A DNA stretch of 64,000 bases from Roseivivax sediminis (lineage in GTDB: Bacteria; Pseudomonadota; Alphaproteobacteria; Rhodobacterales; Rhodobacteraceae), in NCBI RefSeq assembly GCF_900112685.1, contig NZ_FOMS01000010.1, positions 124,001 through 188,000 of the forward strand, read 5' to 3'. Shown here piece by piece: positions 40,559 through 47,669 of the stretch. Within the stretch, counting starts at the first letter, position 1; each line of letters opens with the position of its first letter. The notes under the pieces are model-generated. The model had not been told where the DNA came from. It saw only the letters and a list, made by a program, of their open reading frames with translations, and made no database searches. A program made the translations under genes and the position numbers.

Positions 40559-41548
40559 ATGCACGGGAACGGCGGCGGCGACAGCGTCGACAACGGCACG
40601 GCCGGGGACGCGATCCGCATCGAGGGACTGACCAAGACCTATGCCGGACGCGGCGGCCAGCCCGCGAAGGAGGCGCTGCGCGGCGTCGATCTGACGGTGC
40701 CGCGCGGGTCGGTCTTCGGGCTTCTGGGTCCCAACGGTGCGGGCAAGTCGACGCTCATCAACATTCTCGCAGGGCTGGTGGTGAAGTCCTCTGGCAGCGT
40801 GCGGATCTGGGGCTGGGACCAGGACGTGAACCCGCGCCAGTCGCGCGCCTCGATCGGGGTGATGCCGCAGGAGCTCAATCTCGATCCGTTCTTCACCCCG
40901 CGCGGCGCGCTGGAGGTGCAGGCCGGGCTCTACGGTGTGCCGAAGGCGCGGCGCCGTTCGGACGAGATCCTCCGGATGGTCGGCCTCGAGGACAAGGCGG
41001 ACGCCTATGCCCGCACGCTCTCGGGCGGCATGCGGCGGCGGCTGCTGCTGGCCAAGGCACTGGTGCACGCGCCGCACGTCCTGGTCCTCGACGAGCCGAC
41101 GGCGGGCGTCGACATCGAACTTCGCCAGATGCTCTGGGAGAACGTGCGGCGCCTGAACGAGGAGCGCGGCATGACCGTGATCCTGACCACCCACTACCTC
41201 GAGGAAGCCGAGGAGATGTGCGGCGAGATCGCCATCATCGACGACGGCGCGGTGGTGGCACGCGACCGCACGTCCAGCCTGCTCGGCCAGATCGACGCCC
41301 GAACCATGGTGATCCAGCCCGAGGAGCACACCGATGCCCTGCCGAGCGGCCCGGGCCTCGAGGCCGAGCGGCGCGAGGACGGCTCCATCGCGGTGACCTA
41401 CCACGCCGGTCAGACCGGTGCCGAGCGCGTTCTCGACGCGGTTCGCAGCGCCGGCATCCGCATCGCGGACGTGCGCACCGAACAGGCCGACCTCGAGGAC
41501 GTGTTCCTGTCGCTCACCCGCGGCGCGCACCACCGTCGCTCCGCCTGA
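40559..41548 (+). CDS. ABC transporter ATP-binding protein, drug/lipid export type, no adjacent permease
   Basis: A 329-residue ATPase of the YadG/CcmA-like export group. Walker A is GPNGAGKST, the Q-loop is MPQELN, the signature LSGGMRRRLLLAKAL, and Walker B VLVLDEPTAGVD. A regulatory C-terminal extension of about 90 residues is present. The partner ABC-2 permease that normally follows is missing: downstream are only repeats and the convergent HIT gene. The start at 40559 has AAGGGG upstream. It must use a permease encoded elsewhere, or be a remnant. Confidence 0.93.
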   Translation: MHGNGGGDSVDNGTAGDAIRIEGLTKTYAGRGGQPAKEALRGVDLTVPRGSVFGLLGPNGAGKSTLINILAGLVVKSSGSVRIWGWDQDVNPRQSRASIGVMPQELNLDPFFTPRGALEVQAGLYGVPKARRRSDEILRMVGLEDKADAYARTLSGGMRRRLLLAKALVHAPHVLVLDEPTAGVDIELRQMLWENVRRLNEERGMTVILTTHYLEEAEEMCGEIAIIDDGAVVARDRTSSLLGQIDARTMVIQPEEHTDALPSGPGLEAERREDGSIAVTYHAGQTGAERVLDAVRSAGIRIADVRTEQADLEDVFLSLTRGAHHRRSA

Positions 41549-41567
41549 CGGCCCCGCCGCGCCGGGC

Positions 41568-41617
41568 GGGGGCTCCGCCCCCTGCACCCCCCGGAGTATT
41601 TGAGGCCCAAAGAAGCC
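41568..41617 (+). repeat. Dispersed 3'-end repeat, copy B3
   Basis: A perfect 6-bp GC hairpin (41568-41573 with 41577-41582) is followed by the box GGAGTATTTGAGGCCCAAAG and AAGCC to 41617. It begins 20 bases after the ABC ATPase stop in the same orientation, and pairs with the inverted copy B4. Confidence 0.8.
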
Positions 41618-41632
41618 GGAAGACGCGTCTCT

Positions 41633-41666
41633 GGCTTCTTTGGGCGCCGAAATACTCCCGCCGGAG
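41633..41666 (-). repeat. Dispersed 3'-end repeat, copy B4 (inverted partner of B3)
   Basis: GGCTTCTTTGGGC then CCGAAATACTCCC on the plus strand, that is, the same box as B3 in reverse. It lies about 125 bases past the HIT gene stop, in HIT orientation. With B3 it makes an imperfect 25-bp inverted repeat around a 15-base loop, whose core AGACGCGTCT is itself a palindrome. Confidence 0.8.
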
Positions 41667-41789
41667 GCATCCGACCGTCCAACCGGGACCAAGCCCCAGG
41701 GGCCGCGCGTCACGCTGTCATGGGCGCGGTGCCGCCTGCCGAAGGCGGGCGGCGACAGATCCTGTGCCGCGGCACGCGGCGCCGCCGGA

Positions 41790-42158
41790 TCAGTCGGCTG
41801 CGAGCATGCGGCCAAGCGGGCGGCCGGCGACGATGTGGACGTGCAGGTGCGGCACTTCCTGCACGCCGTGGCGGCCGGCATTGGAAATCAGGCGAAAGCC
41901 GTCGTCCTCCACGCCGGCCTGGCGGCAGACCTCGCCCACGGCGCGGATGTAATCGACGATCTCCGCCTCGGGCGCCGTCTGCGCGAAGTGGTCGAAGTTC
42001 ACATAGGCACCCTTGGGGATCACCAGGATGTGGGTCGGCGCCTTCGGAGCGATGTCCCGGAACGCGAGGCTGTGCTCGGTCTCCAGCACGGTGTCGTTCG
42101 GGATCTCGCCCCGGAGGATCTTCGCGAAAATGTTCTCGGAGTCGTACGAATAGGCCAT
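41790..42158 (-). CDS. HIT-family nucleotide-binding protein
   Basis: A 122-residue histidine-triad protein, HINT-like, expected to hydrolyse nucleoside phosphoramidates or similar. It has NIFAKILRGEIPNDTV, APTHILVIPKGAYVNF and the triad HLHVHIV near the C-terminus. The start at 42158 fits the family; the longer frame overlaps the upstream glycosyltransferase. It is seven bases downstream of that gene and so is co-transcribed with it. Confidence 0.95.
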   Translation of the reverse strand: MAYSYDSENIFAKILRGEIPNDTVLETEHSLAFRDIAPKAPTHILVIPKGAYVNFDHFAQTAPEAEIVDYIRAVGEVCRQAGVEDDGFRLISNAGRHGVQEVPHLHVHIVAGRPLGRMLAAD

Positions 42159-42165
42159 GGGATCC

Positions 42166-43743
42166 TCAATCGGCGAACAGGTGGTGGGTTTCCGCGATCT
42201 CGCGCGCCTTGTCATGGGGCACGCCCAGGAAACGCGCAAGCGGATCGGCGTTCACGTCGGGCGTGTCCCCCTCGCGGATGCGCAGCAGGTTGTCGAACGC
42301 GCCGTCGCGGATGCGATCGCTTTCGTGCATCATGTCGTTGCGGATCGTCGGCAGGAGCCGGCGCAGCGTCTCCGGCGGCGTTCGGTCGCCGGCCAGCCCC
42401 ATCCGCATCGCCTGGCCGACGAGATAGCTGTCCGCGAACTCGCACTCGACCTCCAGCACCCTGGTCTGCGCCCGGTCGCGGCAGAAATCCTCCAGCAGGT
42501 CGAGGTTCGCGGGATCGAGGCAGACGATCAGCCGGTCGGTCTCGTAATAGTCGAAGAGCATCCGCACCAGCGCCCGCCGGTGGCGGTGCCGCTTGCCCAG
42601 CGTCGATTGCAGCCCACCGAGATCGGGCAGCGGCGTGGCCTCCTCGTTGAAGAGGTAGTCGATGCAGGGCAGGTTCGTCACCTGCCGGATCCGCTCCACC
42701 AGCCGCTTGGCGACGTGCCATTTCCTGCACACCACGATCATCAGCGCGCGCTCGCGGCCAAGCGAGCTTTCCGTTTCCCAGAAGCGGGGGGCGAAGCGGT
42801 GGCCGATGCGGCCCTTGGCGGTGAGGAACTCGAACAGCGTCCGTCCCTCGCCGGAGTCCCGGAAGCGCGCGCCCTCGGAGGAATAGAGCACGCCGAGCCG
42901 GCGGCGCAGCTCCGTCGCGTGCGGGCTGATCTTGCGCGCGAACAGAAAATCCTGGCCCAGAAGCAGGTCGTAGTGGTCGTTGTGGAACACCACCGGCATG
43001 CCGTAATCGGTGAACAGCAGGAAGGTGAGCGCGCGACCCTCGATCTCGGGCTCTGGCACGAGATGGCGCACCAGCGTCTGGAAGAACGTCTCGTCCGGGA
43101 TCCAGGTCGACGCGAAGAAGCGCACCACGTCGCGCCGGCGCCGCACGAAGCCCAGCACCCGTTCGACGGTGCACCGGCGCAGGCACCACCATTGCGAGCC
43201 GATCATGATATCGAGATCGTCCGGGATCTTGCGCGTCAGGCCCAGCCGTTTCTGCGCCTCGAACATGGCATAGAACGCCGCCTTCGCGGTGCGTTCGTTG
43301 AACCAGTGGCGGTAGATCAGCCGCTCTTCCTTCCAGCCGGTCTTGATCCAGTCGGATTTGAAGTAATCGAAGCTCTCGATGTAATCGACATCGCGCCGGT
43401 CGAGGAATTCGTGCGCGTATTCGGCCGACTTGATCGCCATGCAATCGCCCGAGAGCATGTAGAAATGCGTTGCGCGCGGGAACGCCTCCACCGCCGCCTC
43501 GACGGCGCTCAGCGTCGCCTGCACGAGAGACCATTCCCCCCAGCCGCACCTGACGCGCTTTTTCGGGAAGACGACGTTCGGGTTATCGGCAAGCGCGCTG
43601 CGGATCTGCCGGTAGGCGGCGGCCGGCGCGCGGGCGTCGAAATGGATCGCCAAGCAATCGCCGACCGCCGTCAGGCTCTGCGCCTGTTTGACGATGGCCT
43701 CCGGGTCCTTGTGACACAGAAGGATGAAGGCGATCTTTGCCAT
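42166..43743 (-). CDS. Core-2/I-branching-type glycosyltransferase with DUF5928-like C-terminus
   Basis: A 525-residue protein. The N-terminal half (MAKIAFILLCHKDPEAI, then HFYMLSGDCMAIKS and MIGSQWWCLRRCTVERVL, FFASTWIPDETFFQTLV) follows the GT14 core-2/I-branching enzyme and xylosyltransferase pattern, which add GlcNAc or xylose to glycans. The C-terminal 270 residues correspond to the DUF5928-type extension seen in Rhodobacterales, function unknown; this name is from memory of the family. It is divergent from a PAPS-type sulfotransferase, suggesting that both act on one surface glycan. Confidence 0.82.
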   Translation of the reverse strand: MAKIAFILLCHKDPEAIVKQAQSLTAVGDCLAIHFDARAPAAAYRQIRSALADNPNVVFPKKRVRCGWGEWSLVQATLSAVEAAVEAFPRATHFYMLSGDCMAIKSAEYAHEFLDRRDVDYIESFDYFKSDWIKTGWKEERLIYRHWFNERTAKAAFYAMFEAQKRLGLTRKIPDDLDIMIGSQWWCLRRCTVERVLGFVRRRRDVVRFFASTWIPDETFFQTLVRHLVPEPEIEGRALTFLLFTDYGMPVVFHNDHYDLLLGQDFLFARKISPHATELRRRLGVLYSSEGARFRDSGEGRTLFEFLTAKGRIGHRFAPRFWETESSLGRERALMIVVCRKWHVAKRLVERIRQVTNLPCIDYLFNEEATPLPDLGGLQSTLGKRHRHRRALVRMLFDYYETDRLIVCLDPANLDLLEDFCRDRAQTRVLEVECEFADSYLVGQAMRMGLAGDRTPPETLRRLLPTIRNDMMHESDRIRDGAFDNLLRIREGDTPDVNADPLARFLGVPHDKAREIAETHHLFAD

Positions 43744-43810
43744 GGCCTGCTAGAACTTTTGCCCTCTTTTCGGCGGATTGTTCATGTTGATAGTGATAAA
43801 GAGGCGTTGA

Positions 43811-43930
43811 ATGAATACGCTTCGGTTTCTTTTTTGCGGCATCCGCAAGACGGCGCGAGACAGACGCCGACGTGGAGCGGATCGCACGAGGCGGGACGGG
43901 CAGGCATGGGGTTTCCGGGCACCTGGATGA
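43811..43930 (+). CDS. Possible leader ORF coupled to the sulfotransferase gene (39 codons)
   Basis: The ATG at 43811 has AAAGAGG six bases upstream and opens an arginine-rich frame (MNTLRFLFCGIRKTARDRRR onward). It ends in a TGA overlapping the ATG at 43927, an alternative start of the sulfotransferase. The downstream starts have poor ribosome sites. Translational coupling is plausible; a functional peptide is unproven. Confidence 0.35.
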   Translation: MNTLRFLFCGIRKTARDRRRRGADRTRRDGQAWGFRAPG

Positions 43931-44724
43931 CCGAAAGCGAGAGCATGGTGTATCGGGTCGTGCCGAAATGCGCCTGCTCCACCATCGGGCAGATCATGTA
44001 CTTCTCGGACCATGGGGCGTTCTTCGACGGCGACATCCACGACGCCACCGCCGGTCTGCACAAATGGGCGCGCGAGGACAGCCAACCGGCGATCCGCGCA
44101 AACGTCAAGACGCGCTCCGCCTACGCCTTCACCTGCGTGCGCAATCCCTACAGCCGCATCCTGTCGTCGTTCTTCGACAAGATCTGCGGCATCCAGCGCA
44201 ACGGCAAGCGCTACCGCGGCAACCTCGTGCCGCTGCTGATCCAGAAATACGGGATCGAGGTCGGCGGCCCCGACGGGCAGGAGGCGTTCGACCAGATTCG
44301 CAGCTTCCGGCGATTCCTGCTGTTCGCGCGCGACACCATCCGCTGGCGCCGGCCGATGGAGCCCGACATCCACTGGTCGGCGATGTCGGGACATATCAGC
44401 ACCTTCATCGTGAATGGCGGGCGCTACGACAAGATCTTCTGGACCGAAAGCTTCAACGACGGCATGGCCGAGGTGCTCGGGGCAACAGACACGCCGCAGC
44501 CCGTCGATCTGGCCACGATTCCCCGCTTCAACGAAAGCGAAGGGCATGGCCCCAAGCGCCTGCACCCGGTGGAGGACTATTTCGACGATCTCTCGATGCA
44601 CCTGATGAAAGAGATCTACTGGCGCGATTTCCAGCTCTTCAAATACGATTTCGGCAATCCGGCCAACAAGATGCCGATCGGAGAGATCGACCTCGACGAG
44701 GTGCATGCCAAGCTGGGCGACTGA
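43906..44724 (+). CDS. Carbohydrate sulfotransferase (Sulfotransfer_2 type)
   Basis: A protein of 272 residues (or 265 from the ATG at 43927) that should move sulfate from PAPS to a hydroxyl group, probably of a glycan. The 5'-phosphosulfate loop is VPKCACSTIGQ at residues 19-29, and the 3'-phosphate motif is CVRNPYSRILSSFFDK at residues 77-92. HISTFIVNGGRYDKIFWTESF resembles the family's middle strand. Cytoplasmic in bacteria. It is divergent from the branching glycosyltransferase. The start is ambiguous because an upstream 39-codon frame overlaps the second ATG. Confidence 0.82.
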   Translation: MGFPGTWMTESESMVYRVVPKCACSTIGQIMYFSDHGAFFDGDIHDATAGLHKWAREDSQPAIRANVKTRSAYAFTCVRNPYSRILSSFFDKICGIQRNGKRYRGNLVPLLIQKYGIEVGGPDGQEAFDQIRSFRRFLLFARDTIRWRRPMEPDIHWSAMSGHISTFIVNGGRYDKIFWTESFNDGMAEVLGATDTPQPVDLATIPRFNESEGHGPKRLHPVEDYFDDLSMHLMKEIYWRDFQLFKYDFGNPANKMPIGEIDLDEVHAKLGD

Positions 44725-44799
44725 CCCTGCGACACCGCCGCGCGTGACCCGCGGCGGATCGGTGCTAATGTTACCGGTGTAGATTTCGGGAACCCCGCC

Positions 44800-45171
44800 A
44801 TGCGCTCTCTTCCGCCGCTCGTCGCTCTTTTCGTTCGCAACTGGATCGTCGGCTTCGCGCTGTCGGGGATCTTCGTCGGCCTGCTGATTGCCGGGGATGT
44901 GGCGGGCCTGCGCCACCTGATCCTTGGCTCCGCCGACGGCATGCTCGCGCTGTTCCTGCTGTGGTTCTTCAACGGCATCGTCTTTGCCGGCGCGCAGACC
45001 GGCGCGCGCATCTTCCTGATGGCCGAGGACGAAGGCGGCCACGGCGGCGGGCACCGTCCGCTCATTCCCGTGCGGGTGGCGGCCGAGGCCCGGCGCCCCG
45101 AGCGGGGCGCCCGGGCGGCATCACTCCGGCAGATCGGCGGACGGAATCATCGGGAAGAACCGCCCCTCTGA
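44800..45171 (+). CDS. Small membrane protein, unknown
   Basis: A 123-residue protein with two hydrophobic helices (WIVGFALSGIFVGLLIAGDV and GMLALFLLWFFNGIVFAGAQ) and a charged cytoplasmic tail. No family recognised. The final 17 codons overlap the 3' end of the convergent DUF1285 gene. It begins 75 bases after the sulfotransferase stop. Confidence 0.6.
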   Translation: MRSLPPLVALFVRNWIVGFALSGIFVGLLIAGDVAGLRHLILGSADGMLALFLLWFFNGIVFAGAQTGARIFLMAEDEGGHGGGHRPLIPVRVAAEARRPERGARAASLRQIGGRNHREEPPL

Positions 45172-45735
45172 CCAGAGGCCGAACCAGTTTTCGCCCTCCA
45201 CCTCGTGATGGGCGCCGATCTCTGCCAGCCGATAGAAGCTCTTGCGGTCGATGAGCGCCTCCAGGTCGTCGCGGATCAGGATGTAGGGCGACGGCTCGCC
45301 CGTCTCGGGGTCGCGCTCCACCCGGATCGGGTGGTCGGGGCCGGCGACGGCGCTGTCGCCGACATGGGTGGTGAAGGTCAGCGCCTGCGCCTCGCCCGAT
45401 CCTTCGGCGGTGAAATCGGTGGCCACGAAGGGCGCGTCGTCCACGGTGATGCCGACCTTTTCGGCGGGCGTGACAAGGAAGTATTTATCGTCCTCGCGTT
45501 TGAGTATCGACGAGAACAGCTTCACCAGTTCGAACCGGCCGATCGGCGTGCCGAGGTAGAACCACGTGCCGTCCCGTGCGATACGCATGTCCAGGTCGCC
45601 GCAGAACGGCGGATTCCACTTGTGCACTGGGGGCAGGCCCTTGCCCTTGGCAGCGCGCGCCGAGGCGGCGATCCCGTCGGCCGAGGGCGCCTCTGCGGGC
45701 GTCACGGAATTTTGTGATGTCATAGCTTTTGCCAT
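45121..45735 (-). CDS. DUF1285 protein
   Basis: A 204-residue protein of the DUF1285 family, function unknown. Recognisable parts are PPFCGDLDMRIARDGTWFY, TPIGRFELVKLFSSILKRED, KYFLVTPAEKVGITVDDAPF and the YILIRDDLEALIDRKSFYRL end. The start may be 45735 or the internal ATG at 45723. It is divergent from moxR with a 54-base gap, and conserved next to MoxR operons in related bacteria, so a shared role is likely. Confidence 0.9.
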   Translation of the reverse strand: MAKAMTSQNSVTPAEAPSADGIAASARAAKGKGLPPVHKWNPPFCGDLDMRIARDGTWFYLGTPIGRFELVKLFSSILKREDDKYFLVTPAEKVGITVDDAPFVATDFTAEGSGEAQALTFTTHVGDSAVAGPDHPIRVERDPETGEPSPYILIRDDLEALIDRKSFYRLAEIGAHHEVEGENWFGLWSEGRFFPMIPSADLPE

Positions 45736-45789
45736 TCCTTCCCGTCACGATACCATTCCCACTGATCTAATCGCCAAAGGAGCGTTGTC

Positions 45790-46797
45790 ATGGCCGAGAC
45801 CGAGGACCTGGTCACCGAGATCGAGGCGCTGGAGGCGAAGCTCGCCGAAGCGAGGACGGCGATCACCCGCCGCTTCATCGGCCAGGAACGGGTCGTGGAC
45901 CTCACACTCTCGGCGCTTCTGTGCGGCGGGCATGGCCTTCTGATCGGTCTGCCGGGCCTCGGCAAGACTCGGCTGGTGGAGACGCTGTCGACGGTGATGG
46001 GCCTCAACGGCAACCGGGTGCAGTTCACGCCGGACCTGATGCCGGCGGACATCCTCGGCTCCGAGGTACTGGAGACCGGCACAGACGGCAGCCGCGCCTT
46101 CAAGTTCATCGAGGGGCCGATCTTCTGCCAGCTCCTGATGGCGGACGAGATCAACCGCGCGAGCCCACGCACGCAGTCCGCACTCCTTCAGGCGATGCAG
46201 GAAAAGGCGGTGACGGTCGCCGGCGAGACCCGCAAGCTCGACCAGCCGTTCCACGTCCTCGCCACGCAGAACCCGATCGAGCAGGAGGGTACCTATCCCC
46301 TGCCCGAGGCGCAGCTCGACCGGTTCCTGGTGCAGATCGACGTCGCCTACCCCGAGCGGGACACAGAACGCGACATCCTTCTCGCCACCACCGGGACGGA
46401 GGACGCCGAGGCGCACCAGGTCTTCGACGGGCCTTCGCTGATGGCCGCGCAGCACCTTCTGCGACGGATGCCGGTCGGCGAATCGGTCGTGGAGATGATC
46501 CTCGACCTCGTGCGCGCCTTCCGGCCCTCCGACCCCTCCGCACCCGAGCGTGTGCGCGACCTCGTCGCCTGGGGCCCCGGCCCGCGCGCTGCGCAGGCGC
46601 TGATGCTCACCGTGCGCGCCCGCGCGCTCTTGCAGGGCCGGCTCGCGCCGTCGCCCGAGGACGTCATCGACATGGCGCGCCCGGTTCTCGTCCACCGCAT
46701 GGCGCTGACCTTCTCGGCCCGCGCGCGGGGCGAGGATCTCGGCCAGCTCATCAGTTCCGTCAGCGAAGGGCTTATGCGGACCGAGGCGGCTGCGTGA
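45790..46797 (+). CDS. MoxR-family AAA+ ATPase
   Basis: A 335-residue AAA+ chaperone-like ATPase. Walker A is GLPGLGKT at residues 53-60, Walker B with LLMADEINRASPRTQSAL, sensor 1 LATQNPIEQEGTYPLPEAQLD. MoxR proteins work with von Willebrand factor A proteins to mature or insert partner proteins. The stop overlaps the GTG start of the DUF58 gene (GTGA at 46794), the first of three coupled junctions. Confidence 0.96.
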   Translation: MAETEDLVTEIEALEAKLAEARTAITRRFIGQERVVDLTLSALLCGGHGLLIGLPGLGKTRLVETLSTVMGLNGNRVQFTPDLMPADILGSEVLETGTDGSRAFKFIEGPIFCQLLMADEINRASPRTQSALLQAMQEKAVTVAGETRKLDQPFHVLATQNPIEQEGTYPLPEAQLDRFLVQIDVAYPERDTERDILLATTGTEDAEAHQVFDGPSLMAAQHLLRRMPVGESVVEMILDLVRAFRPSDPSAPERVRDLVAWGPGPRAAQALMLTVRARALLQGRLAPSPEDVIDMARPVLVHRMALTFSARARGEDLGQLISSVSEGLMRTEAAA

Positions 46798-47669
46798 CGC
46801 AGCCGCTCACCCTCCGCCAGCACAGCGAGGAGGAGGCGAGCGACCTTCCCGCCCTTCTCGCCCGCGCCGAAAAGCTCGCCGGCACCGTGCTCCTGGGAGA
46901 GCATGGCCGGCGCCGCGCCGGGCTTGGCGACGATTTCTGGCAATACCGTCCGATGGTCGCCGGCGACAGCTACCGCAACATCGACTGGCGCCGCTCCGCG
47001 CGCGGCGATTCGCAATTCGTGCGTGATCGCGAATGGCAGATCGCGCAATCGGTGCTGATGTGGGTCGACCAGGCGGCGTCGATGCGCTTCGCCTCCTCGG
47101 ACAAGGTTCCCAGCAAGGCGGACCGCGCACGGCTGATCGCGCTCGCCACCACGATCCTGCTCATCCGAGGCGGCGAACGGGTGGGCCTGACCGGCTGGAG
47201 CCTGCCGCCGCGCGGTGGGCGCCCGCAGATCATGCGCCTCGCCGAAGCGTTCGCCACCGATACCGAAGACGATTATTCGGCGCCCGAGGCGCGGGGGATG
47301 TTGCCCCATGCCCGCGCCATGTTCGTGTCCGACTTCCTCGGCGATCTCGACCCGATCGAGGCGGCGCTGACCAAGGCCGCCGACCGCGGCGTGCGCGGAG
47401 TTCTGCTGCAGATCCTCGATCCCTCGGAAGAGGCGTTTCCCTTCGAGGGCCGCACCGTGTTCCAGTCGGTCGGCGGCGGCACGCGTCACGAGACGCTGAA
47501 GGCGAGCGACCTGCGCGGCCGCTACCTTGAGCGGTTGGCCGAGCGGAAGGATCGCCTTGACGAGCTGTGCCGCATCACCGGCTGGCAGTACGAGTGCCAC
47601 CACACCGACACACCCGCGCAATCGGCCCTCCTGTGGGTCTGGCGCGCGATGGACGGAGGCAAGGGATGA
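46794..47669 (+). CDS. DUF58 (von Willebrand-like) protein
   Basis: A 291-residue DUF58 protein, the constant partner of MoxR. The conserved core is YRPMVAGDSYRNIDWRRSAR and DREWQIAQSVLMWVDQAASM, where the MIDAS-like acidic residue sits. Starts with GTG at 46794, overlapping the moxR stop, and its own stop overlaps the next ATG (47666). Thought to be cytoplasmic or membrane-associated. Confidence 0.94.
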   Translation: MTQPLTLRQHSEEEASDLPALLARAEKLAGTVLLGEHGRRRAGLGDDFWQYRPMVAGDSYRNIDWRRSARGDSQFVRDREWQIAQSVLMWVDQAASMRFASSDKVPSKADRARLIALATTILLIRGGERVGLTGWSLPPRGGRPQIMRLAEAFATDTEDDYSAPEARGMLPHARAMFVSDFLGDLDPIEAALTKAADRGVRGVLLQILDPSEEAFPFEGRTVFQSVGGGTRHETLKASDLRGRYLERLAERKDRLDELCRITGWQYECHHTDTPAQSALLWVWRAMDGGKG

